The notes under the pieces were generated by a model. The model had not been told where the DNA came from, did no database searches, and worked only from the letters and a program-made list of their open reading frames with translations. From Acholeplasmataceae bacterium (GTDB taxonomy: Bacteria > Bacillota_I > Bacilli_A > Acholeplasmatales > Acholeplasmataceae), in the NCBI GenBank assembly GCA_023230825.1, contig JALNWO010000069.1, positions 1-8,769 of the forward strand: a DNA stretch of 8,769 bases. Reading direction: 5' to 3'. The translations under genes and the position numbers were made by a program. Below, one piece after another: positions 1 to 6,338 of this stretch; position 1 is the stretch's first letter, and every line of letters begins with the position of its first letter.

Positions 1-39
1 GTATCCTTTTCTTTTTAAAAAGATTATGATAAAAAGGGC

Positions 40-74
40 TTTATTCTTGACATAACTATGTTATAATGTTTAAT
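40..74 (+). promoter_or_regulatory. Promoter of the amino acid dehydrogenase / 2-oxoacid oxidoreductase operon
   Basis: Two overlapping readings are possible. The first is an extended -10, TG-T-TATAAT at 59-67, with only a weak -35 around 39-45; this predicts a start near 74. The second is a perfect TTGACA at 47-52 with TTTAAT at 69-74 (16-bp spacer), giving a start near 81. The TTGACA is only 9 bp from the TATAAT, so those two boxes cannot form one promoter. The extended -10 reading is favoured because the same TATGTTATAAT block recurs at two other promoters in this window. Either way transcription would start at or inside the adjacent cre box. Confidence 0.75.
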
Positions 75-87
75 GTAAGCGCTTTAT
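74..87 (+). promoter_or_regulatory. CcpA catabolite-responsive element (cre)
   Basis: The sequence TGTAAGCGCTTTAT matches the Bacillota cre consensus TGWAARCGYTWNCW at every constrained position except one (A in place of C at position 13). Its core AAGCGCTT is palindromic. It lies immediately downstream of the -10 element, over the predicted transcription start, and 7 bp before the ribosome binding site. In characterised cre sites this position gives repression by CcpA with HPr-Ser-P. The inference is that the amino acid oxidation operon is off when preferred sugars are plentiful. No ccpA gene is visible here. Confidence 0.75.
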
Positions 88-94
88 GAAAATT

Positions 95-102
95 GAAGGG
101 AG
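95..102 (+). promoter_or_regulatory. Ribosome binding site deciding the start at 111
   Basis: GAAGGGAG lies 8 nt before the ATG at 111. An in-frame TTG at 93 overlaps this Shine-Dalgarno and has no site of its own, so 111 is taken as the start of the dehydrogenase. Confidence 0.8.
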
Positions 103-110
103 TAGAAACG

Positions 111-1190
111 ATGAGCGATTTTAAAGTTTTTGACTATATGTCAAAATACGGTTTTGAACAAGTTGTCAAATTTTATGACAAAACCACAGGTTTAAAAGGA
201 ATTACTGTAATCCACGACACCACGCTAGGACCTGCGTTGGGGGGAACACGTTTATGGAATTATGCATCTGAAGATGAAGCAACGCTAGACTGCTTAAGAC
301 TTGCCCGCGGCATGACCTATAAGGCAGCGGCAGCAGGATTAAACTTGGGGGGCGGCAAATCGGTTTTAATCGGTGATGCTGATCAAGTGAAGTCAGAAGC
401 TTACTTCCGTGCATTAGGAAGATTTGTCCAATCATTAAACGGTCGTTATATTACAGCAGAAGATGTGAACACGACAACGAAAGATTTAGATTATGTCAAT
501 ATGGAAACAGACCATGTTGTTGGTTTAGAAGGTAAAAGTGGAAATCCATCACCCATGACTGCGTGGGGTGCGTTTTGCGGGATTCGTGCTTCTTTAAAGC
601 ACCAATTTGGCGATGATGATATTTCTAAATATACGTTCGCGGTTCAAGGTGCAGGTCAAACAGGATATTATCTTATTAAATATTTACTTGAACACCAAGC
701 AAAAAAAGTTTATTTCTCAGAAATTAACGAAAGACATATCGCTCGTTTAGCTGAAGAACATCCAGAAGTTGAATTTGTTAAACCAGAAGATTATTTTAAA
801 TTAGATGTCGATGTTTTATCACCTTGTGCTTTAGGGGGCTCATTAAATGATAAGACCATTCCTGAAATCAAAGCGAAAGTTGTTGCAGGAACGGCAAATA
901 ACGTTTTATTAGAAGAAGATATTCACGGTCAAATGTTAAAAGACCGCGGGATTTTATATGCGCCGGATTTCGTGATTAATGCTGGGGGACTCATTAACGT
1001 TGCTCACGAATTAAAAGGCTATGAAAAAGATCGCGCCAAACGAGACATTGAAAGAATTTATGACCGTTTATTAGAAATTTATAAGATTGCTGATAAAGAA
1101 AATACCCATACCCAAGAAGCCGCGAAAATTTTCGCGACTAAGCGGATGGAAACGATTGCTTTAGTCAGAAGTAATTACATTAAAAGATAG
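111..1190 (+). CDS. bcd: Leucine / branched-chain amino acid dehydrogenase (Glu/Leu/Phe/Val dehydrogenase family)
   Basis: This 359-residue cytoplasmic enzyme should reversibly deaminate leucine, valine or isoleucine to the 2-oxoacid with NAD+, releasing ammonia and NADH. The length and whole-protein pattern match Bacillus leucine dehydrogenases. Seen motifs are GGTR at 44-47, the substrate-binding lysine K71 in MTYK, and the glycine-rich GGGK with catalytic K83. D118 sits in ITAED, the family's second catalytic acid, and N290 is in INAGG. The Rossmann fold begins with GAGQTG at 180-185, and E204 ends strand two, an acidic residue that fits NAD+ rather than NADP+. The GAGQTG loop differs from the family's usual G-x-GNV-A/G. 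Start at 111 is set by the ribosome site at 95-102. It is the first gene of a five-gene operon with a 2-oxoacid:ferredoxin oxidoreductase, which would consume its product. Phenylalanine or valine preference cannot be excluded; the family assignment is very secure. Confidence 0.93.
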   Translation: MSDFKVFDYMSKYGFEQVVKFYDKTTGLKGITVIHDTTLGPALGGTRLWNYASEDEATLDCLRLARGMTYKAAAAGLNLGGGKSVLIGDADQVKSEAYFRALGRFVQSLNGRYITAEDVNTTTKDLDYVNMETDHVVGLEGKSGNPSPMTAWGAFCGIRASLKHQFGDDDISKYTFAVQGAGQTGYYLIKYLLEHQAKKVYFSEINERHIARLAEEHPEVEFVKPEDYFKLDVDVLSPCALGGSLNDKTIPEIKAKVVAGTANNVLLEEDIHGQMLKDRGILYAPDFVINAGGLINVAHELKGYEKDRAKRDIERIYDRLLEIYKIADKENTHTQEAAKIFATKRMETIALVRSNYIKR

Positions 1191-1202
1191 GAGAGTTAAT
1201 AG

Positions 1203-1427
1203 ATGGCTAGAAAAGGAAGAGTAAGCTTTGACGATGAAATTTGTAAAGGCTGTGAACTTTGTACGCATGTATGTCCAGTTCATATTTTGAGTCTTGATAA
1301 AAATCGTTCAAACAAAAAAGGCTATCATCTCATTTCTGTGTCCGATATGGATAAATGCATTGGTTGCGCGAATTGTGCAATCATTTGTCCAGACTCAGTC
1401 ATTAAAGTGGAGGTGTTAGGAACATGA
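1203..1427 (+). CDS. 2-oxoacid:ferredoxin oxidoreductase, delta (ferredoxin) subunit
   Basis: A 74-residue protein with two complete 8Fe ferredoxin motifs, CxxCxxCxxxCP at C14, C17, C20, C24 and at C52, C55, C58, C62. It should bind two [4Fe-4S] clusters and carry electrons from the TPP subunit to free ferredoxin. The roughly 27-residue basic spacer between the motifs is usual for KorD/VorD-type delta subunits. Its Shine-Dalgarno AGGAGAG (1189-1195) overlaps the stop of the dehydrogenase, and its own TGA overlaps the ATG of the alpha subunit in an ATGA, so translation is probably coupled on both sides. The position before alpha is the common order in four-subunit enzymes. Symbols differ between organisms (vorC, vorD, korD), so none is given. 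A free-standing ferredoxin is unlikely given the context. Confidence 0.92.
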   Translation: MARKGRVSFDDEICKGCELCTHVCPVHILSLDKNRSNKKGYHLISVSDMDKCIGCANCAIICPDSVIKVEVLGT

Positions 1428-2491
1428 GTAAAGTCTTAATGAAAGGGAACGAAGCGATTGCTCGCGCAGCAATGAAAGCTGGATTGGATTGTTTCTTTGG
1501 TTATCCAATTACACCGCAAAACGAAGTTCCAGAATATTTATCAAAATTAATGTTGGACGAAGGTAAGGTTTTTGTTCAAGCTGAAAGTGAAGTATCCGCA
1601 ATCAATATGGTTTACGGAGCTGCTGGTGCTGGTAAACGGGTGATGACATCTTCATCATCAGTAGGAATCGCTTTAAAACAAGAAGGGATTAGCTACTTAT
1701 GTGGAGCTGAATTACCATGTGTAATTGGTTCAGTCATGCGTGGTGGTCCTGGTTTAGGTTCGATTCAACCTTCACAAGGTGATTACTATCAAGCAACTCG
1801 CGGTGGTGGAAATGGTGACTATAACGTTGTTGTTTTAGCACCTGAATCTGTTCAAGAAACAGTCGATTTAATGAAAGAAGCATTTGACATTGCCGATCAA
1901 TACAGAAACCCAGTTATGGTATTAGCTGATGGTTTAATTGGTCAAATGATGGAGGCGGTTGATTTAGATCGTCCGGTAAAAGAAAGAAAATTACCACCAA
2001 AAACATGGGCTTCAACAGGAACAAGAAACCATGAAGGAAGAAATATTATTAACAGCTTATTTTTACAAGCTCAAGATTTAGAAGCGCATAACTTACGCTT
2101 ACAAGCGAAGTATAAAGAAATTACTAAAAATGAAGTTCAATTTGAAATGATTAACATGGAAAATCCGGATTACGTCATCGTTGCGTATGGAACAACTGCG
2201 AGAATTTGTCGTTCTGCCATTCAAAGTTTAGCTGAAAATGGTGTTAATGTTGGCATGATCCGTCCGATTACATTATGGCCTTATCCGAAAAAAGCTTTTG
2301 ACCTTATTCCTAAAACAACCAAAGGCATTTTGGTTGCGGAAATGTCACACGGACAAATGCTTGATGATGTCTTAATTTCTAATAAGGGTCGTTTCCCAGT
2401 TGCCTTTTATGGCCGTTCTGGGGGAATGGTTCCTGAGCCTGAAGAAATTGTCGAAGCAATTTTAACGTTTGATGAAAGAGTGGTGGACTAA
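1424..2491 (+). CDS. vorB: 2-oxoacid:ferredoxin oxidoreductase alpha subunit, VorB type (2-ketoisovalerate)
   Basis: A 355-residue alpha subunit, full length for the family. The N-terminal pyrimidine-binding domain shows GYPITPQNEVPE at 26-37, which is the substrate and CoA region YPITP, QAESE at 52-56, TSSSS at 75-79, and GGPGLGSIQPSQGDY at 107-121. That last stretch resembles proteins annotated as 3-methyl-2-oxobutanoate dehydrogenase VorB more than 2-oxoglutarate KorA. A second, transketolase C-like domain occupies about 245-350 (VAYGTTARIC, then IRPITLWPYP). With the beta, gamma and delta subunits it would convert 2-oxoisovalerate and related branched 2-oxoacids, CoA and oxidised ferredoxin to acyl-CoA, CO2 and reduced ferredoxin in the cytoplasm. 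GGAGGTG at 1409-1415 gives an 8-nt spacing to the ATG. The substrate is inferred from similarity and from the leucine dehydrogenase upstream; 2-oxoglutarate or a broad range remain possible. Confidence 0.92.
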   Translation: MSKVLMKGNEAIARAAMKAGLDCFFGYPITPQNEVPEYLSKLMLDEGKVFVQAESEVSAINMVYGAAGAGKRVMTSSSSVGIALKQEGISYLCGAELPCVIGSVMRGGPGLGSIQPSQGDYYQATRGGGNGDYNVVVLAPESVQETVDLMKEAFDIADQYRNPVMVLADGLIGQMMEAVDLDRPVKERKLPPKTWASTGTRNHEGRNIINSLFLQAQDLEAHNLRLQAKYKEITKNEVQFEMINMENPDYVIVAYGTTARICRSAIQSLAENGVNVGMIRPITLWPYPKKAFDLIPKTTKGILVAEMSHGQMLDDVLISNKGRFPVAFYGRSGGMVPEPEEIVEAILTFDERVVD

Positions 2492-2492
2492 G

Positions 2493-3236
2493 ATGATTAA
2501 ATATGAAAGAAGTGCTGGTCTAACGACAAACGCAACTCACTATTGTCCGGGTTGTACCCACGGAATTCTTCATAAAATTGTAGCTGAAGTATTAGATGAA
2601 CTGAACGTTTTAGATAAAACAATTGGCATCGCTTCTGTTGGTTGTTCCGTTTTAAGTTATGATTACTTTAACTGCGACATGCAACAAGCAGCTCATGGCC
2701 GTGCCTGTGCATTGGCAACCGGTGTTAAACGTTCTCTACCAGATAGTGTTGTTTTTACCTATCAAGGTGACGGCGACTTGGCGTCGATTGGGATTGCCGA
2801 AACATTACATGCCGCAAACCGTGGTGAAAACTTTACCGTTATTTATGCAAATAACACGACCTACGGCATGACGGGTGGTCAAATGGCTCCAACAACGTTA
2901 ATCGGTCAAAAAACAACGACTTCCCAAGATGGAAGAGTGCTTGCACAACATGGTAATCCAATTAAAATGGCTGAAATCCTTGCTCAAATCGATGGAACAG
3001 CTTATGTTGAGCGCGTCATGTTAACCGATGTCGGTAACATCCGTAAAACAAAACGGGCGATTAAAAAAGCCTTTACGTATCAATTAGAAGGTCGTGGCTT
3101 TACTTTAATTGAAGTTTTATCTACATGCCCCGTAAACTGGAGAATGGATCCTTTTGCCGCGATGGAACGCGTCAAAGAAGAAATGGTTCCTGTCTTCCCA
3201 TTGGGCGTCTTTAAGGATGTGATGAAAGATGACTAG
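2493..3236 (+). CDS. vorA: 2-oxoacid:ferredoxin oxidoreductase beta subunit (TPP-binding)
   Basis: A 247-residue catalytic subunit. The TPP/Mg motif runs from GDG at 92-94 to the Asn pair at 120-121. Four cysteines placed as in characterised beta subunits should hold the proximal [4Fe-4S] cluster: C18 and C21 (CPGC), C51 (GCS) and C212 (STCPVNW). The conserved TYGMTGGQMAPTT segment at 123-135 follows the TPP motif. The start at 2493 is chosen because homologues begin close to the KYERSAGLTT segment and because GGTGG at 2482-2486 is well spaced. An in-frame TTG at 2469 would lie inside the alpha gene and add eight unlikely residues including a WW pair. The start follows the alpha stop after 1 nt, and the 3' end overlaps the gamma gene by 8 nt. 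Cofactor residues all appear intact, so an active enzyme is expected. Confidence 0.93.
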   Translation: MIKYERSAGLTTNATHYCPGCTHGILHKIVAEVLDELNVLDKTIGIASVGCSVLSYDYFNCDMQQAAHGRACALATGVKRSLPDSVVFTYQGDGDLASIGIAETLHAANRGENFTVIYANNTTYGMTGGQMAPTTLIGQKTTTSQDGRVLAQHGNPIKMAEILAQIDGTAYVERVMLTDVGNIRKTKRAIKKAFTYQLEGRGFTLIEVLSTCPVNWRMDPFAAMERVKEEMVPVFPLGVFKDVMKDD

Positions 3237-3765
3237 AAAAATTAAAATTGCTGGCTTTGGTGGCCAAGGTGTTATGTTAACCGGGCAAATGATTGCCTAT
3301 GCTGCAAACCTTCAAGGATTAAATTGTGTTTGGGTTCCAACTTATGGACCAGAAACACGCGGTGGGACGGCCAACTGTTCTGTTGTTGTTAGTGATCAAC
3401 CGATTTATTCACCTATCTTTAAAAAAGCAGATGATTTATTAATTTTTAATTTACCATCCTTACATAAGTTTATCGATCAAGTAGAAGATGATGGAAATCT
3501 CATTTATAACTCATCATTAATCCAAGATGAAGTAAAGGGACCAAAAAATATTTATGGTGTTCCGATGAATGACTTGGCAAATGAATTATCAACACCACAA
3601 GTAGCGAATATGATCATGCTCGGCGCCTTCTTAAAAGTAACAGGTATTTTTACAGAAGAGACGATTGATAAAAGTTTAGAGTTTTTCTTTAGTAATGGAA
3701 AAGAACGCTTCTTACCTGTGAACCGTCAAGCAGTCGCGATTGGTCACGAATACGTTCAACTTTAA
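3229..3765 (+). CDS. 2-oxoacid:ferredoxin oxidoreductase gamma subunit
   Basis: A 178-residue gamma domain protein (pyruvate/ketoisovalerate oxidoreductase catalytic-domain family), full length. Signatures are GFGGQGV at 9-15, near the N-terminus, and YGPETRGG at 39-46, both strongly conserved in gamma subunits; this domain is involved in CoA binding and assembly. Its ATG lies 8 nt inside the end of the beta gene, with AAGGATG at 3213-3219 as ribosome site, so it is probably coupled to beta. It is the last gene of the operon and a strong terminator follows 14 nt after the stop. Symbols vary (vorG, korC). Whether it belongs to a VOR or KOR enzyme rests on its neighbours. Confidence 0.92.
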   Translation: MTRKIKIAGFGGQGVMLTGQMIAYAANLQGLNCVWVPTYGPETRGGTANCSVVVSDQPIYSPIFKKADDLLIFNLPSLHKFIDQVEDDGNLIYNSSLIQDEVKGPKNIYGVPMNDLANELSTPQVANMIMLGAFLKVTGIFTEETIDKSLEFFFSNGKERFLPVNRQAVAIGHEYVQL

Positions 3766-3779
3766 AAACAATGATATGG

Positions 3780-3812
3780 AAAAACCATCTCAAAATAGAG
3801 ATGGTTTTTTTT
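3780..3812 (+). terminator. Rho-independent terminator of the dehydrogenase-oxidoreductase operon
   Basis: The 7-bp stem CCATCTC (3785-3791) pairs with GAGATGG (3798-3804). It is extended by A/T pairs (3780-3784 with 3805-3809), has a 6-nt loop, and is followed by a run of eight T (3805-3812). It begins 14 nt after the gamma stop and separates this operon from the transporter gene. Confidence 0.93.
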
Positions 3813-3892
3813 ACGAAAGATTGAAAAAGATTTTTAAAGTGATAGATTCATCATAGATTTAACGAATAAAAATATCGTTATTGGCTTTTTAA

Positions 3893-3901
3893 TGCTATAA
3901 T
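3893..3901 (+). promoter_or_regulatory. Extended -10 promoter of the MFS transporter gene
   Basis: TG-C-TATAAT, a perfect extended -10, ends 41 nt before the ATG at 3943. No good -35 is seen at the right distance (TATCGT at 3873-3878 is the 17-bp candidate), as is usual for extended -10 promoters. Just upstream lie a 5-bp inverted repeat AACGA/TCGTT (3861-3865 and 3875-3879) and a tandem ATAGATT (3842-3848 and 3853-3859, 11 bp apart). Either might bind a regulator, but both are weak signals. The stretch 3813-3890 otherwise holds nothing recognisable. Confidence 0.7.
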
Positions 3902-3942
3902 GAAAGAAATTAAAAAAACTGAAGAAAGATATAGGTGTTTAC

Positions 3943-5550
3943 ATGAAATTAGATTACAAAAAAACTTTTTATGTTGGACTTGCCTTTTTTATCATTACTA
4001 TTTTCTGGCAAACATATGACAATATTATTGCCAAAATCATGATCGATAAGTTTGGCTTGAACCAAACAGCCTCTGGGGTCGTTATGGCTTTAGACAATAT
4101 GCTTGCCTTATTTATGTTACCTCTCTTTGGTGCCTTATCAGATCGCACCAATCATAAAAGAGGGCGAAGAACGCCGTATATCATTGTTGGTACGGTTGTT
4201 GCTGCATTTGCCTTTATGGGACTTTCATTGATGGATAACATCCAAACGAAACGCATTGAACAAACCGAAATTATTGGTTTATACACCGAATATCGTGAAA
4301 GTGATGTCCGCCGTCTAGAAACATTTTGGGATGGGCTCTTAGTCGATATGCGTGCTGAAAGACAAGCGAAACTCACCTCTGGCGCAATCAACCAAGCAAC
4401 GTTTGATAAATGGGAAAACCAAACCGAGAGTAAAATTCTTGCGATTTTAAATGATAACGCAGGCCCAGAATTAGATGTTGGTGACCTTGCATTCTTAAAT
4501 GACTACTACCAAACATATTTATCCCAGCTTGCTTGGGAAGAAACAGTCAAAAGCCCCGTTAACTTCGTTATTTTTATTACAACCCTTTTAATTGCCTTAG
4601 TCGCGATGTCCGTTTTCCGTTCACCGGCAGTTAGCTTAATGCCCGATGTCACTTTAAAACCATTAAGAAGTAAAGCGAATGCAATCATTAACTTAATGGG
4701 CGCAGCTGCGGGAACCACATCACTTATTTTATTAACTGTCTTAGGTCTAGATGGAAAATCGTATGTCCACTATACGGCAGCTTTCGTCGCAGTTGGGGCC
4801 ATTATGCTCATTGTCTTAATTATTTTCCTTTGGAAAGTAAAAGAACCGAAACTTGTTGCTTTAAATCAAGAGGAAATGAAACAGTTTGATTTAACAGAAG
4901 ATGAAGAAGAGGAGGAAACTGGCGGCCATTTATCAAAAGATAAGCGTCTCTCACTCATCTTAATTTTAGCGTCTGTCTTCCTATGGTTTATGGGCTATAA
5001 CGCTGTTATTTCTAAAGTCTCAGACTATGTTCCTCACGTCTTAAGAATTTCTTCGTTTACGATGCCTTTATTAGTTGCGAATGTGACTGCAATTATTGCC
5101 TTCATTCCCATTGGCATTATCTCAACCAAAATTGGTCGAAAAAAGAGCATCTTAATTGGAGTTGTCCTACTGACAATATGCTTTGGATCAGCAGCTTTCG
5201 TCAATGAAAATACCGGCTGGATTATGTACATCGTCTTTGGTTTAACTGGGATTGGTTGGGCCACGATTAACGTGAACTCATACCCGATGGTTGTTGAGCT
5301 AGCGAAAGGATCCAATGTGGGTCGTTATACCGGATATTACTACACCTTCTCGATGGCAGCTCAAATTTTAACACCGATTTTATCAGGCATTTTTATGGAC
5401 TATGTCTTTAAGACAAGATTGGTCCTATTCCCCTATGCTGCTATCTTTGTTGGTTTAAGCTTTATTACGATGTTCTTTACGAAACACGGCGATGCCGAGT
5501 TTGTTGAAAGAAAAGGTTTACTTGAAAGTTTCGATGTTGATATGGATTAA
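3943..5550 (+). CDS. MFS transporter, SLC45 / glycoside-cation symporter type, with large TM3-TM4 insert
   Basis: A 535-residue, 12-TM inner membrane carrier. Predicted helices are near 10-30, 44-64, 78-97, 205-224, 245-267, 274-297, 337-357, 371-393, 402-421, 425-444, 462-485 and 493-512. The loop after TM2 has LSDRTNHKRGRRTPYI at 65-80, the MFS signature in the RxGRR-P form seen in sucrose/maltose-type SLC45 carriers. The second half has the matching KIGRKKS at 396-402. The role is probably proton-linked uptake of a sugar or glycoside; the substrate cannot be read from the sequence. Residues 99-203, between TM3 and TM4, form a charged, mostly helical-looking region that should face outward; most MFS proteins have only a short loop there. 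The central cytoplasmic loop carries an acidic run, EDEEEEE, at 319-325. A weak TAGGTG at 3932-3937 precedes the ATG. It is monocistronic, with terminators on both sides. Confidence 0.85.
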   Translation: MKLDYKKTFYVGLAFFIITIFWQTYDNIIAKIMIDKFGLNQTASGVVMALDNMLALFMLPLFGALSDRTNHKRGRRTPYIIVGTVVAAFAFMGLSLMDNIQTKRIEQTEIIGLYTEYRESDVRRLETFWDGLLVDMRAERQAKLTSGAINQATFDKWENQTESKILAILNDNAGPELDVGDLAFLNDYYQTYLSQLAWEETVKSPVNFVIFITTLLIALVAMSVFRSPAVSLMPDVTLKPLRSKANAIINLMGAAAGTTSLILLTVLGLDGKSYVHYTAAFVAVGAIMLIVLIIFLWKVKEPKLVALNQEEMKQFDLTEDEEEEETGGHLSKDKRLSLILILASVFLWFMGYNAVISKVSDYVPHVLRISSFTMPLLVANVTAIIAFIPIGIISTKIGRKKSILIGVVLLTICFGSAAFVNENTGWIMYIVFGLTGIGWATINVNSYPMVVELAKGSNVGRYTGYYYTFSMAAQILTPILSGIFMDYVFKTRLVLFPYAAIFVGLSFITMFFTKHGDAEFVERKGLLESFDVDMD

Positions 5551-5559
5551 TAAAAAAAG

Positions 5560-5590
5560 AAAAGGCTTGCATAGTGCAAAGCCTTTTTTT
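5560..5590. terminator. Bidirectional terminator between convergent genes
   Basis: The stem GGCTTGC (5564-5570) pairs with GCAAAGCC (5576-5583) with one bulged base, and the loop is ATAGT. It is flanked by A-rich sequence on the left and seven T on the right (5584-5590). The hairpin has a U-tract on both strands, so it can stop the transporter transcript (plus) and the phosphodiesterase transcript (minus). The phosphodiesterase stop codon (5589-5591) lies in the right-hand T tract. Confidence 0.9.
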
Positions 5591-6329
5591 AGTTTTTAAT
5601 TTTTGGATGGAAAAACTCAAAGACAACATTATGATAATGTTTTTTTACCATCGAAAATTCAGCTTGGTTTTGAGCAGCGTAACTGATGATGGTCATCCCT
5701 TTTGTCTTTAACCTATCTAAACGTTTAAGAGGTAAATCATGAATCCAATAACTAATGAAATCTGGCTTTGTAAAGAGATTAAACACCATTGTTCTTAAAA
5801 GCCATTTTGTAATAAAGTTAAGTCGTTTATTTGTTTTATATGTCTCCGCAATTTGTCCTCTTATAACGTGGGGATAATACTTTTTTAAACAATAGACGAC
5901 GCGCGGATGAAAACTAAATAAAGCGTAAGATCCAGTATAGTTTTGTAAAACTTTCATCACTTGGTGACACAATGTTTTAACATCACCGAAAGGTTTTAAT
6001 TCAATAAGTAAAGGAACTTTTCCATCCACAAATTGAAGGACCGCTTCTAAACTAGGGATGCCTTCTCCATTAGAGAAGCGGTACTTTTTAAGGTCTTCAA
6101 AAGTTAAGTCACTAAGAGGTGTCGCTTTATTGAATAAACGTTTTAAAGTGGGGTCATGGTAAGAAACAACGGTTCCATCTTTTAAAAGATTGACATCAAG
6201 TTCAATCGTATATCCATGATTTAAAGCATTTTGAAAAGCTGCAATGGTATTTTCGGGTATTTGTTGATCTTGTGAATATAAACCACGATGGGCAATTAAA
6301 TCATGTTTTAACCAACTTAAATTTTTCAT
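5589..6329 (-). CDS. Glycerophosphodiester phosphodiesterase (GDPD), cytoplasmic
   Basis: A 246-residue enzyme of the UgpQ/GlpQ family. It hydrolyses deacylated phospholipid head groups such as glycerophosphocholine, or related diesters, to glycerol-3-phosphate and an alcohol. The active-site set is present: HRG at 14-16, PEN at 25-27, ELD with E43 and D45 (metal), HD at 58-59 (second catalytic His) and ELK with E110 and K112. There is no signal peptide or membrane helix, so it acts in the cytoplasm. The C-terminal end (IISYAAQNQ, then VVFEFFHP) departs from the usual WTVN...DGIITDxP pattern, which may mark a subfamily. The start is set by TAGGAG (6336-6341), 6 nt upstream, which overlaps the stop codon of the chromate transporter gene before it; it is therefore the third gene of that operon. 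The diester substrate is not known. Confidence 0.9.
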   Translation of the reverse strand: MKNLSWLKHDLIAHRGLYSQDQQIPENTIAAFQNALNHGYTIELDVNLLKDGTVVSYHDPTLKRLFNKATPLSDLTFEDLKKYRFSNGEGIPSLEAVLQFVDGKVPLLIELKPFGDVKTLCHQVMKVLQNYTGSYALFSFHPRVVYCLKKYYPHVIRGQIAETYKTNKRLNFITKWLLRTMVFNLFTKPDFISYWIHDLPLKRLDRLKTKGMTIISYAAQNQAEFSMVKKHYHNVVFEFFHPKIKN

Positions 6330-6338
6330 TTTAAACTC

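Noticed and set aside
11..22. CTTTTTAAAAAG palindrome as a terminator of an upstream gene
   Set aside because: It has no loop and no GC pairs; the upstream gene is not visible, so nothing supports a call.
47..67. TTGACA and TATAAT at 47-52 and 62-67 as one promoter
   Set aside because: The spacer is only 9 bp, far below the 16-18 bp needed; each box must belong to a different reading.
93..110. In-frame TTG at 93 as an earlier start for the dehydrogenase
   Set aside because: It overlaps the ribosome binding site of the ATG at 111 and has no upstream Shine-Dalgarno; the added residues are not family-like.
2469..2492. In-frame TTG at 2469 as start of the beta subunit
   Set aside because: It lies inside the alpha gene and adds eight non-conserved residues; ATG at 2493 has a suitable ribosome site and matches family N-termini.
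3842..3879. Tandem ATAGATT and AACGA/TCGTT inverted repeat as an operator
   Set aside because: The elements are short and AT-rich and could arise by chance; noted under the promoter but not called as a binding site.
3969..5315. Several minus-strand open frames of 60-93 codons across the transporter gene
   Set aside because: They are antisense to a clear 12-TM carrier, lack ribosome sites of note and show no recognisable domains.
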